From positions 1-30,050 of the forward strand of contig FMBT01000277.1 in NCBI GenBank assembly GCA_900095095.1: 30,050 nucleotides of DNA, given 5' to 3'. Position 1 is the stretch's first letter. The number at the start of each line of letters is the position of its first letter. Shown here piece after piece: positions 1 to 10,052 of this stretch. The translations under genes and the position numbers were made by a program. The notes beneath the pieces are model-generated. The model worked only from the letters and a program-made list of their open reading frames with translations. It was not told the origin of the DNA and searched no databases. Origin of the DNA: Fragilariopsis cylindrus CCMP1102. Taxonomy: Eukaryota; Bacillariophyta; Bacillariophyceae; Bacillariales; Bacillariaceae.

Positions 1-1021
1 TAGAACGCCGAAGACAGTAATGTCTGTGGCTGCAATGTATGCGATCAAAACAAGTATTGGGATATCAAAAGAAACATAGCATTCTTCTCATTACAGAAAA
101 GCTAGATTATTTTGATCAGAGAGTAGTATGCAATACATGGGCACAAATATCCATCGCTCCGCATTATTGGTTATTGTTCTCATTACCATATCTAATATAA
201 TGGAGAAGATGAGAAACTTGTCTTGAATAGAATAAAGGAGCAACTCAAGGAGCAAAACATTCCTTACACCGTCACAGTTTGATTCCGTTGTTCTACCTGG
301 AAAGAATCAGTATACGTATTGCTATGTTATTCAAACAAAGTTTGAAGCGTGGCCGATGAGAAGAAACTTGTAAAGCAATGATTGAGTGTAAGAAACAAAT
401 GAAGATCAACAACTTTGATAAAAGTGGACTATTGGAACTTTTGTTATCAACAGCAATGTGAGAAGTCCTACACGCCGTTCCTCATGCCGAAGAAACAGCG
501 TCATCGACTGCCACAGCGTCGCCGATTGCTTCTCTCGTTCTTATTACGCCTGTTGCACAAGAAGACGACAACGACAACGACAATGGCATTGATGACCACC
601 AGATATAAGCCCCGACGACCGTGTCAAGGTTGAAGAAGAATCGATCGGGACCCTGTAGACCTACAAACGGAGTAGAATAAGTTCTCTGATAGTTCCACGA
701 ATGCGAGTTTCTTATATAAACATATGTACAAAGTCCTATATATCTATCTATATCTATATGTCTTATGAATAATAATACTATTTACTTTTATATTGGCTGT
801 AGTTACTATTTTTCTACACATTTTATGACACTACTGTACATATACGACATTGCTAGTGATGGTATGAATTGTAAAGATCCACACGTAATATGGTAAAAAT
901 ACTGTGATCTACTGTTTTGATATATATAAATGTTTTATAGGACTATTGAATATCGAGTACTATGACAAAATATGAAAAACATGCAGGACTCTCTCAGACT
1001 TTGTTACTGCTTTGCATGGGT
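1..1021. other. Gene-poor stretch with decayed coding-like fragments
   Basis: No intact gene is visible. Between about 210 and 640 the plus strand shows short reading frames that look protein-like but are broken by stops and frame changes, for example KEQNIPYTVTV near 250-280, LPGKNQYTYCYVIQTKF near 292-345 and KSGLLELLLSTAM near 421-460. They could be remnants of one degenerate gene, or chance. I recognise no domain. From about 690 to 1021 the sequence is AT-rich with short TATA-like repeats and probably holds the 3' flank of the RAD51 gene that ends at 1022 on the other strand. Confidence 0.3.
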
Positions 1022-1457
1022 TTATTCGGTGGCGTCAGCAATTCCAGAACTTGAAATAGCGAACTGGCAATCCGCTTCAGGCAAAGAAGGACTATCGAAA
1101 ACCTGCATGATACGGTTGTCACCACGACCTTTGCGAAGGCGAAGGCGAGTAGTCGATGCATGGGCAATAATGTTACCCCCAATGGGTTTGGTGGAATCTT
1201 TGGCGAAACTCATTGCACCTGGATCGCTGACAACTTGATTGGTGATAAAGACGGCCACACCAAATTCTTCCGCCAGACGAGTTAGCTGACGAAGGAATTG
1301 TCCCATCTGCATCTGACGTTCCGACAACTCCCCACGTCCCGTGTAATCAGTCCGATACAAGGCAGTAGCAGAATCCACAACCAAAAGAGCATACCGATCT
1401 AGGAATGATGATGACGACGACGACGACAACGACAACGACAACGTCGACGAGACAGAG

Positions 1458-1493
<36 letters not shown>

Positions 1494-3155
1494 GGCAATG
1501 TGAGTAAGTAGGACGGACATATGGATTGATTCGACACGAGCGAAGGATAAATCGATGAGAGGTGGTCTTACCTTGAGACATAATTGCAGCTGCAACCTTC
1601 AAAAGCTCCATCTGATGTTCAGAATTATGAGCTCGGGCATATGCAACGTTTTCCAAAGTAGCAACAGGATCCAAACCGAAACGTTCGGCAATCAATTTGA
1701 GACGTTCGGGACGGAAGGATCCTTCTGTATCAATGTACATTGCTTTTCCTTCAGCACCACCCTGATCAATGGACATTTGACAAGTGACACAAAGAGTATG
1801 GCACAATTGTGTCTTCCCAGTACGGAATTCACCAAAAACTTCCGTAATAGATCCTGTTTCAATACCGCCTTCCAAAAGTTTATCAACCTCAACGGATCCA
1901 GTCGTTAAGTTCACAATCGCTTTACGATCAAGTAATGCATCAGCTGCGGTTTTGAATTCCATTGGAACCAACCCCTTGACAAGTTCTTTCAACTTGGTAA
2001 CTTTCGCTTCAGAAATCCCCTTGACATCTGATAGTTTACGGACCGTTGCGTGTGCAATCTATAATCGATAGTATACGATAGATAATATATTATATTATTT
2101 CATATAAAAAGAAGAAGAAGAAGAAGAATGTTAGTGTTAATGTCAACGGGTGATAGTGGAATGATAATGATTCGAGTCGTTGCCACCACCGACGCAATGT
2201 ATTATATATCGGACAAATAATATTATAGATATTAAAAAAAGGCTCCTACACAATCATCAACATGTATTGATGGATTATTTGTCGAATATTTACGTACCGA
2301 TTGGATTGTGTTATACCCACCAGATTGAAGTTTCTGGATATCATTTGCGGAAATTCCATGTTCTTGAAGAACATCAAGGGTTTGGTAGCATGCATCCTGT
2401 AAAATATTGGTGAGTATATAAAGAAGCAAAAGAAACACGTCGGGTGAGTTTTAGAATAAATAATGGTAGATAATATTTTGATACTCATACTAATTATGAT
2501 TGACGAACTGACGAAATGGAATATAAAGAGGAACAAAAGATATACACATTGTGTAGCGAAGAATACAGTATATTATTATGTTCAAATAGGTATTATTGTC
2601 ACCGGAAATTCGGGGAGGGGGGGGGGGGGAGTTGGTGAACAACGACGACGACGAAGAAGAAGAGGAAGAAGGGGAGATGGTATGGAATCTTCTTTCTATT
2701 ATGATTTTATTCATATGATTATTCTTTCGAAGGAACAAGGCAACATTCTTTCAACAACTACGTCATTGTAGTGGGTGAAAGGCGTCGACGACAATGACAA
2801 AGAGAAGGAAAAAAAGAGCCTTTCTCACAATGACGAGAAGGACAGGAAAAACATGAAAGCAGACGAATATTATATATTAATGGAGTGGAGGGGATTCTCT
2901 TTCTAGTGTGATGTAATCACGCCGACGAACGAAATATCAATTACAGTAATAATAGCAATGACGATATGATACGATACGATACGATGGCGATGACGACGAC
3001 GATAACGATAACGACGACGAACGACGACGACGACGATAACTTGTAGAACCCCAAAACTGCTTAATAAAACTCACCGCTTCTTCCTCTTCCACATCATCAC
3101 CATCCATTCGTTGATCATGTTCCTCTCCGGAATCGTTTGTTTGTTCGGCTTGCAT
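1022..3155 (-). CDS. RAD51: RAD51 recombinase, four exons
   Basis: Strand-exchange ATPase of homologous recombination that forms nucleoprotein filaments on single-stranded DNA in the nucleus. Exons, read on the minus strand, are 3155-3075, 2396-2298, 2058-1572 and 1398-1022; they join in frame to 347 residues, close to the usual 339 or so. Donors are GTGAGT, GTACGT and GTAAGA; acceptors are CAG, TAG and TAG. Residues about 28-85 form the helix-hairpin-helix N-terminal domain ([18 protein letters not shown]). Walker A is GEFRTGKT at 136-143 and Walker B is LLVVD ending at residue 231. The [22 protein letters not shown] and [16 protein letters not shown] blocks are the conserved recombinase core. 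VPMEF and [15 protein letters not shown] fit RAD51 better than meiotic DMC1. The stop is TAA at 1024-1022. No frame breaks, unlike several neighbours. A 20-bp direct repeat lies upstream of the start. Confidence 0.93.
1461..1490. repeat. (GA)n microsatellite in RAD51 intron 3
   Basis: About 15 uninterrupted GA dinucleotides inside the 173-base third intron of RAD51 (1571-1399). On the transcribed strand this is a CT-rich run and may serve as an extended polypyrimidine tract before the acceptor at 1400-1399. Confidence 0.95.
2617..2629. repeat. G13 homopolymer in RAD51 intron 1
   Basis: Thirteen consecutive G bases preceded by GGGGA, inside the unusually long first intron of RAD51 (3074-2397, 678 bases). 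The same intron holds many CGA/GAA trinucleotide runs near 2640-2670 and 2990-3040. The exact run length is unreliable in any assembly. Confidence 0.9.
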
Positions 3156-3373
3156 CTTGATTGTAGTTTGAAAAGAGTTGATTGTTTTGTTATTACTTTG
3201 CGTTGTTTAATATTTTAAATTTTTTCTAAACGAGAGAGTGTAATTTTCGTTATTTTATGGACTGCTGTAAGTTAGTAGTCGTGCATGAACGACACTGCCT
3301 TTTGTAAGCGCGTATTTTTGCGTTGCAGTTTTACTTGTCGTACAATTGTCGCGAAGAATTGTTCGTACGTACG

Positions 3374-3481
3374 GTATTTACGTGTAATCGCATTGCTTTT
3401 TTTGGATTTTGTCTCTCGTCGTCAATTTCTGAAATTGTCGTGGACACTCTTGTGAGAGCGCGTATTTACGTGTAATCGCAT
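3374..3481. promoter_or_regulatory. Paired 20-bp direct repeat upstream of RAD51
   Basis: GTATTTACGTGTAATCGCAT occurs at 3374-3393 and again, identical, at 3462-3481, 88 bases apart. Both lie in the same orientation, about 220 and 307 bases upstream of the RAD51 start at 3155. The core TTACGTGTAA is nearly palindromic and contains ACGT, the core recognised by many bZIP factors. A third, partial relative (GCGCGTATTTTTGCGT) begins near 3308. A role in RAD51 transcription is inferred from position only. Confidence 0.4.
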
Positions 3482-3589
3482 GTTTGCGTGTACTAGAGCG
3501 CACTTCTGCTCACAAGGACAATGGTAAACGCATGAATGTACGAACGAAGGCAAGAAATAAGGAGAGCGAAGAAGGTAATGTTTTATAAT

Positions 3590-3814
3590 TCAACATGACA
3601 TAGCATAACATAACAGAACGTATCGGATGTAATGTATTGTATCGTATTGTATTCTAACCCGTCCTGTATCAATCAATTCATTGTTTTCTGTTGTTATAAC
3701 CTGGAGTGCCGTCACTGCTGAGTAACTGATCACAACAGAAGAGACAGTCAGAATTGCAAGTGCCGCAACGAGTGTGTAGAAGGACGTTTCATAGGAAAAA
3801 ATCGCCTGAAGCAT
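3590..3814 (-). CDS. Possible small membrane-protein exon, unrecognised
   Basis: An ATG at 3814 opens a 74-residue frame. Its first 52 residues include one hydrophobic segment (LVAALAILTVSSVVISYSAV, about residues 16-35), so it could encode a single-pass membrane peptide. After residue 52 the sequence becomes a simple (ATACG)-like repeat that does not look coding, and a GTTAGA that could be a splice donor lies at that boundary. I find no convincing next exon. It may be one exon of a small gene or a chance frame. Confidence 0.22.
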   Translation of the reverse strand: MLQAIFSYETSFYTLVAALAILTVSSVVISYSAVTALQVITTENNELIDTGRVRIQYDTIHYIRYVLLCYAMSC

Positions 3815-5115
3815 GGAGAGAAACGGGAAGAGCTATGGAATGTTGAAGAATACTTGTTATTATGGGAAGGCTACAAGAGTTACGGAAGCTCATGGTAAGC
3901 CATTTCTACTTGGTCAACATGGATGTCGACGATGATTTTTGCCATGATCTTTTTACTTTTGCAGCCACGAATTTTTTTAGTCTGGTAATATATACAAGAA
4001 AGACCACATTGATGAGGATGAGGAGGAGGAGGACAGTAAATAATAGAAGTAGCATTAACAACAGTAATTATAACGGAAAAGACAGTAACGAAAATATGAT
4101 GTATTGATAGTTAGTAGTAGTAATAGTAGTCGTATAATTGTGGTGATTTACCATTTCCCTTCGCATGGCGTGGACCACAAATGTTCACTTTTGATAGCAC
4201 GTTACTGTGCCGCACCCGTTTTTATGCCATACATCATCATCATCATCATCATCTCATGCAATCTTGGCCATATATTAATAGAAAACCGATAGGTTCTGTA
4301 CTAGTGGCAGCATACTATATCTAATATTGTTGTAGGAAGCATACAGACTTAAAAGGTAAAGGCGTTCTGTTATTCTTATCTCCACACTATAGTTAGAAAT
4401 ATAATATAGTCGAAGAAGCAATACAAAAGAATCCACAATTCACCACTTACAACACCAAATTGATACCTCCTACAACTGAACGATCATGTATTAATTCGCT
4501 CAACAGTGTGTTGTTATACCGATAATGTTGCATTTTACGTCCCTGAGGACTTTATGATGATATATCCGATTCACCGCCAGTTTCGACGACAGTAGCAGCA
4601 GCAGTAGAAGAAAAAGAATGAATCATCTACTACCTTCCCCTACCGAACAGTTGTAGGAAGGATATATTCAGTATTAGAATCACTGACAATATTGCAGCTG
4701 TTACTACTACTATCATTGATTCGACTGAACGCTCTAAAATTTGACTCTCGCTATAGTGATAGTGGTAATGATGATGATAATTATGGCAGCTTTACTTCTG
4801 CTGTATCATGGTGATCCTAGTTGGTGCTATTTCTCATATTAATGGCGACAGTGGTGCAAGTAGTATTCCTTCGTCATCGTCATCGTCATTGTCGTCATTG
4901 GCGTTTTGTTTACTATACATCTTCTTCTTCCTCCTCTCTTCTTCATCTCTTCTTTCCTTTTCCCCCTCCTCAACATCAATAGCTTCATTATGCACTCCTG
5001 TTATCTTTGGTCTCCTCAATATGCTCATCAAATTGAATCGCTTTCGTACGCTCTTTACTTTCTTCGGGCGGACGAAGAATGTATTGTGTTTGCTTTTGCT
5101 TTTGCTTTTGATTCG
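3815..5115. other. Intergenic, no supportable gene
   Basis: The stretch holds trinucleotide runs (CATCAT near 4232-4252, GTCATC near 4871-4890) and several short plus-strand fragments without a start or continuation. One of these, near 4500-4560, reads DNVAFYVPEDF; another, near 4630-4800, contains a Leu-rich segment and ends at a stop after SAVSW. They could be traces of a decayed gene. I see no intact frame, RNA gene or splice-linked exon series. Confidence 0.4.
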
Positions 5116-5265
5116 GAATCGAATCGAATTGAATTGAATCGAATCGAATCGAATCGAATCGAATTGTATTGAATTGTATTGAATGGAATAGAATAGAATA
5201 GAATAGAATTGAATTGAATTGAATCGAATCGAATCGAATCAAATCAAATCAAATCAAATCGAATC
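5116..5265. repeat. GAATC/GAATT/GAATA pentanucleotide satellite
   Basis: About thirty consecutive 5-bp units, drifting through GAATC, GAATT, GAATG, GAATA and AAATC blocks. Variants are clustered rather than random, as expected from local slippage spreading individual unit types. Frames through it in either strand are artefacts. Confidence 0.95.
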
Positions 5266-5588
5266 CGAAGACAAGGTTTCATTCATTAAACTCCCAGACG
5301 TTGACGAGTGCAAGGATGGAAAGAGACAAACAAATCCTACATGTCGTGATGTTTTGAAATATACTCGTATTATTAGAAGTAGTACAGTAGTCTCCTTGCC
5401 TTCAAGGAGGGACCATATGTCTTTTCCATCATCCACGTAAAGGAAAGATGACAATAGTTTGAAGTGATGTATTAGTCCCTCTGCCTTCATCGAGGAGGAG
5501 CCGTTTCTCTTTTCCATCGTCACGTATTAAATGTGACGATGACTCAAGTTCTGAAGAGGTCTAGTAGTCTTCATACGAGTATGCCTCA

Positions 5589-5640
5589 AAGGAGGAACCA
5601 TTTGCGGTTGCTCCAAGGAAGAACCATTTGCGGTTGGTGG
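5589..5640. repeat. Two 26-bp tandem units
   Basis: Two adjacent 26-bp copies, 5589-5614 and 5615-5640, share the core GAACCATTTGCGGTTG and differ at a few positions. They sit just upstream of the PSS-repeat gene. Function unknown. Confidence 0.75.
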
Positions 5641-5679
5641 ATCTACTACGCTCCAAGTGTCAATTAAAGCAAGATAATC

Positions 5680-6419
5680 AAGCTTGTTACCAATTACTAT
5701 CCCAGTTCTGCTCCAAGTGCTATTCCAAGTGCAACTCCAAGTCTTTTATCCAGTGCTGTTCCTAGTTTGGATCCCAGCAGTTCTCTATTCCTAGTGATCT
5801 CCTCAGTGCTGCACTAAGTCTTGATCTAAGTGGCATACCTAATTATTTTCCTAGTCTCAATCTGAGTGGCGCACCCAACTCTATCCCACATTGTTGTGTC
5901 AAGTTTATCTCCCAATGCTGGATCCAGCAGAGTTCTTTGCCAAGTTCTTTGCCGAGCTCTCTGCCAAGTTCTCTGCCAAGTTCTCCACTGAGTTCTCTGC
6001 CAAGTTCTCTGCCGAGTTCTCTGCCAAGTTCTCTGCCAAGTTCTCTGCCAAGTTCTCTGCCAAGTTCTCTTCCAAATTCTCTGCCAAGTTCTCTGCCAAG
6101 TTCTCTGCCAAGTTCTCTGCCAAGTTCTCTGCCAAGTTCTCTGTTTAACTTTGGCCTAAATACATGTCCCAGTCTTCCACCTAGTTCTGTTCCTAGCCTT
6201 GAACTGAATGTTAACCCAAGTTCTTTATTGCCCAGTTTTCAACCCAGTTCCATCCCGAGTACTGTTTTGAATGTGGAACTGAGCAACTTGCCAAAGTTTG
6301 GAACCCAGGTAGGTCTAAGAGGTCTTTCTAGTTACAAACCAAGATTGGTACCAAGTGCTATCTCTAGCTCTGTTCCAAACGCTGTCTCAAGTACAGAGCC
6401 CAGTGTGTTTCCAAAGTAG
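5680..6419 (+). CDS. Pro-Ser-Ser-X tetrapeptide-repeat protein, frame-broken
   Basis: The plus strand encodes a Ser/Pro-rich protein of PSSx units. A diverged section comes first (PSSAPSAIPSATPS from about 5705). It is followed by a frame break near 5790, then LLSAALSLDLSGIPNYFPSL, another disturbed stretch near 5885-5930, and then about 17 near-identical PSSL units (5931-6143). After the array come 90 diverged residues with PSSVPS and PSSIPS motifs, ending at the TAG at 6417-6419. There is no convincing start: an upstream TAA closes the first frame near 5660. PSSx linkers are common in diatom secreted and cell-wall proteins, so a surface role is possible, but no folded domain or signal peptide is visible. 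It may be a pseudogene or a gene with consensus indels and an unseen 5' exon. Confidence 0.45.
5931..6143 (+). repeat. 12-bp tandem array encoding PSSL
   Basis: About 17 to 18 copies of a 12-bp unit (AGTTCTCTGCCA) with few substitutions. The unit length keeps the reading frame, so copy number can change without breaking it. Near identity between copies implies recent amplification. The reverse frame (NLAE units) is a shadow. Confidence 0.93.
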
Positions 6420-7120
6420 CGCGCCCATATTCTACCCATTTTACATTTTACTCTGATACTATTGAATATTTTGCTCAGGAAGAGAGCAACCTAGCAAATT
6501 AAGCTAACACAACACAACACAACACAACACTATACAGTAAAACACAATAAAAAAGTAGTACAATTAATTGCACATAATATCATACACAGTAAGTCCTACA
6601 TTATAGTGTAAATAATACATGTCATGTATGTGCATGTCAAAAGATGAAATCGCACGACGGACAGTCTTGTGTAAACTCGCTTTTCTGTTTTTCACTAACT
6701 ACCCCACCAACCATTTTTTTTCAAAGTGTTTTTTTGTGTGTTCTTGGCGTTCACTCACACATCATATGAAAAAACATATCGTGAGAAAGGAGAGAACAAT
6801 CATGCAAATCATGCATAGACGGCAAGAATGTAAGAATGCAGTAAAACTACAGCTTGGTGCAGCCGAAGCGAGCTGATCGCATTGCACCAACACGCCTTCG
6901 AGAACAAACACTGAATACTACCTACTCACTCTCCTGCACATTATCTAAAAGAAGAGCTCGGTTTCAAGTAAAACTGTACTATTTATTCAATCAACTCGAC
7001 CTCAATCTCTTACCGTCATTACCTTGATTTGATTTGATTCGATTTGATTCTATTCTATTCTATTCTATTTTGTAAAGCTGGATTAAATTAAATAAAATTA
7101 AATTAAATCAGATCAAAAAG
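6420..7120. other. Intergenic with pentanucleotide repeats
   Basis: Contains five AACAC units at 6506-6530 and a GATTT/GATTC/TATTC pentamer run at 7025-7070, followed by AAATT-type repeats up to the FYV7 start. An 85-residue frame at 6619-6876 has no recognisable features and is probably chance. Confidence 0.55.
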
Positions 7121-8087
7121 ATGAGTAGTAAGGCAAAGTCAGAAGTACAAGTACAGTACCAGTACAAGTAGAAAGCAACACAATGAAGATGGTCGTCGTT
7201 CTACTAAAGGTATTGGATTAGAATCATTTGCACAAAGGAAAGGACAAATTCGTGCATTAGAAGAATTTAAGAAACGTAAAAACCGCAAGGTACTAGAAAC
7301 TTCAATGGCGTTACGTAAATATCGTAAATTAATGAAAAAGGAAGGTCATGATGCTGGGTCTGGTGCAAGTAGAAAAAGACAGCAGCAACAACAAGATGAT
7401 GAAGAAGAGGTTAAAATGAACGACGACAATGATAATGATAATGATAATGATGATGATGATGATGATGGTAGCGAAGAGCAGGAAGAAGACTCGGATATTG
7501 ATATTGACGATCATCAGGGTAGGAGGAAACTACAAAGATAGATTCTATCGTGATGATGACGAAGACGAGAACGAGGAAGACAAAAAAAGAATGCAGAGAA
7601 GGAAGAAAAGGAGGAAATGGATAAGAAAATGAAAAAGAATCGTCATAAGATAAAGAAAATGGATCCATTTAAAAAATCATTAGAAAAAGCAAAATTAGCG
7701 AAAGAAGAAAAGGAATCGAAAGTTTTAGGTCATGAACAGAATGAAATAGAACGACAAATCAAATTAAAACGAAGAAAGAAGCAAACAAAATTACTACAAC
7801 AAAGAACATCAAGAGGTCAACCAATAATGAAACATGCAATTAATAATATACTATATAAATTAGAAAAACAAAACCAACAAACTCAAGAAGATCTAACACA
7901 AACGAAGAAGACGTCGACGTCGACGACTCCAACTCCTCGTCATCATTCGTCGAAATTTCATAATAGCAACAAAAAGACTACCCCATCAACGACGAAGAAT
8001 CGGCAACCACAGCAACAACATCAACAGAAGCAACAATTGCATGGCGAAGAAACGAAGAAGAAGAAAAGGAGTCGAAAGTTTTACTAG
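7121..8087 (+). CDS. FYV7: FYV7-like rRNA-processing protein, frame-broken
   Basis: Predicted nucleolar factor of 18S rRNA maturation, matching the FYV7 family (rRNA_processing domain). Two conserved blocks are seen. The N-terminal block has KGQIRALEEFKKRKNRKVLE then LRKYRKLMKKEG near 7200-7345. The C-terminal block is basic and ends in LLQQRTSRGQPIMKHAINNI near 7790-7850, closely resembling the QRTRTGQP ending of yeast Fyv7. Between them lies an acidic Asp/Asn/Glu stretch, and a Gln/Thr/Lys-rich tail follows. The frame is broken three times: near 7145-7175, near 7520-7535, and at the A7 run 7582-7588. Correcting each by one base gives 322 codons exactly from ATG 7121 to TAG 8087. About 321 residues is roughly twice the yeast length because of the low-complexity inserts. 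The family call rests on both blocks and their order. Confidence 0.7.
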
Positions 8088-8370
8088 TTGATTTAAAAAG
8101 TGGAATGAAAAGTTCACTAAGAGAATCCATCACATTACAATCTATTTCATTTCATCTACTTATACAGAAGTACTACTAGCTAGTATATTTTTTAATCAGG
8201 GTTTTTCACTATTCTACTTCTTCTTATTTATTTTATAAAATCATTCTAAGAAAACCACCCACGAGAGTTACAGTAGAGGGGTTAAAGGAGATATGCATTC
8301 AGAAAATATGTATGTACTGTCAAATTGCTTGTTTTGTTTTGCATTTTTTGTTTTGCTCTTTTCCTTGAGT

Positions 8371-9232
8371 TTAGACAGCATTATCTACATCTCCGGTCAC
8401 AACACCTGTAACAGAACGGTTTTGGTTGGTTTGTTTACGTTTACGTTCACTTTCACGTTCACCTTCATTATCATCCATTACAATATCAACACCATTAGTA
8501 GTAGCACGTGGGACTTTTTGCTTATTATTACTGTTATTATTACTATCAAATCTTTTGATACGATTTCCACATGTAAAGTAAAAAATAAGGAATGTAATGA
8601 TCACCATAATATGCCTGAAGCTAAGGCAAGACCAGCATACATATTTACCCACGGACCACAATTTTTATCCAGTTCATTACTAATATTATTAATATCTTCT
8701 TGAGAAATAGCATTATCATTTACATTTACATTTTGTATGAACAACGTACTTGAAGCATCAATGCCATCACATATTTTTTCTGATCCTTCAACAAAGGTAC
8801 CAATCCCAATAATAAGATCAGCAATTGAAGCAATGATTGTTAAAACACCAACAGTAATAAGACCACATTTGTTCATACGACAACACCAAACAAGTTGTAG
8901 ACAGATAAAAGCCACAAGTCCCATCAAAAGTGTAATAACGCTCGTCCATGAAAGGATGATTGCAATAAATGATAGAATTTGGGCTGTAATTAGTAACCAA
9001 TCATTGTAAGGTCTGCAATGATCAACAATCAACAATCAACAATCAACATAACGTATGAAAAAGAAAGAAAATGAAAGAAAGAACGAAAGAAACATAATAT
9101 AGAAAGAAAGTGAGGTTATTTTTTTCCAATTGTTTTATATTCTATTTTTTAAATGACGACGAGTAGCGAATGAGAGATATTCAATACTTACAAGCAGGTA
9201 CATAACTTATTATTGTTGGCGTCGGAAGTCAT
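8371..9232 (-). CDS. Four-transmembrane protein, tetraspanin-like topology
   Basis: Exon 1 is 9232-9192 (MTSDANNNKLCTC plus two bases) and exon 2 is 9012-8371, joined by a GTAAGT...CAG intron of 179 bases. Hydrophobic segments lie at about residues 19-35, 37-55 and 60-83. A roughly 60-residue Cys-containing loop (including NELDKNCGPW) follows, and the fourth segment is split by a frame break near 8604-8612 (ASGI to MVIITFLIFYF). Adding one base there gives 228 codons to the TGA or TAA at 8371. The cytoplasmic tail is Asn/Arg/Glu-rich. Order and spacing resemble tetraspanins or claudin-like proteins, but the diagnostic CCG motif is absent, so no family is assigned. The 3' end converges on FYV7, 283 bases away. 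Confidence 0.6.
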
Positions 9233-9465
9233 TTTTGCTGAGAATTTTGATTTCTGATTTTACGAAGTTTATCTTTCTTTTTTTCTTTTTAGATTGAATT
9301 AATTTTGATTTTGTGAGATGAAAAAAGAAAGGACTGACATTCATAATGATAATGCGGTCGGTAGGGTGATAGACAGCATGACACAATGATGGTATTATGA
9401 TGTTCCAGGATGTTCCACGGGAATAGAATTAAAAAAAAAAACTGCATGGGACGACAAATCACGAC

Positions 9466-9902
9466 TTAGTAGACTGAAATAAGTTCGTCCACTTTCAACT
9501 TGGTCACATTGTGTAACATTAGATCGGAATTTGATCGTGGTTGTATCATGATAGTACAATTACTAGTCGCTAATCCAATCAAGTAAAGCTTTGAAAGAAG
9601 TGAACGAAGAGCAATTTTCTTCTTCCTTTTCCTTTGTTTCCTGTCGTTCAAAACTTTTCCAACAAAAACTGGATGCATCATACCTAAAAGCAATATTTGA
9701 AATTTTCAATGCGCCGTGTGGGACTAACACCACGACTTGATTTAGGAAGATATGGGAAACTGAAAATATTCATTTTTTCTTTCTTCAAAACGCCTCACGC
9801 ACAGCCACTTTCAACTAAAAGAAGAAATCAAAAACACATTCACAGCCAATTCCACATTTATTTTTATATCCACATCATATCTACTCACCATGGTATGCCC
9901 AT
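9466..9902 (-). CDS. Possible two-exon small gene, frame ambiguous
   Basis: ATG at 9902 starts a 14-nt exon (MGIP plus two bases) that ends at a good donor, GTGAGT (9888-9883). A TTTTAG acceptor ends at 9684. Splicing gives MGIPWYDASSFCWKSFER and stops after about 44 residues at a TAG near 9563. In the other frame the same exon stays open to 9466 and looks more protein-like: MMHPVFVGKVLNDR, a lysine/arginine patch, then IGLATSNCTIMIQPRS and NVTKLKVDEL. That frame has no start unless a base is missing in or before exon 1. I recognise neither product. Divergent promoter with the P4H gene at 10053. Confidence 0.35.
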
Positions 9903-9963
9903 ACTGTCCACTACTTTCCGCCGTTAACGTTTATTTTTGTGAAATGAAGTAAAGTGAAGTCAA

Positions 9964-10002
9964 CATACATACATACATGCATACATACATACATACATAC
10001 AT
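9964..10002. repeat. (CATA)n microsatellite
   Basis: About ten tetranucleotide CATA units with one substitution, in the short divergent interval before the P4H-like gene. Confidence 0.9.
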
Positions 10003-10052
10003 TACCGATTAGATTAGAATAGATTAGCTTAGAGTAACAAGTAACAAGTAAC

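Noticed and set aside
1022..3155. Meiotic DMC1 as the identity of the recombinase
   Set aside because: VPMEF, the VFITNQVV region and [15 protein letters not shown] match RAD51 more closely. A phylogeny would be decisive.
3815..3896. Chromodomain-like peptide (EEYLLLWEGYKSYGSSW) on the plus strand
   Set aside because: It resembles the chromodomain core of some retrotransposon integrases, but it is only about 25 residues, has no integrase or other element sequence nearby, and ends in a stop. Probably chance.
5905..6135. Minus-strand frame of NLAE repeats and plus-strand frame of AKFS repeats
   Set aside because: Both are other-frame readings of the 12-bp array whose PSSL frame continues into diverged PSSx sequence.
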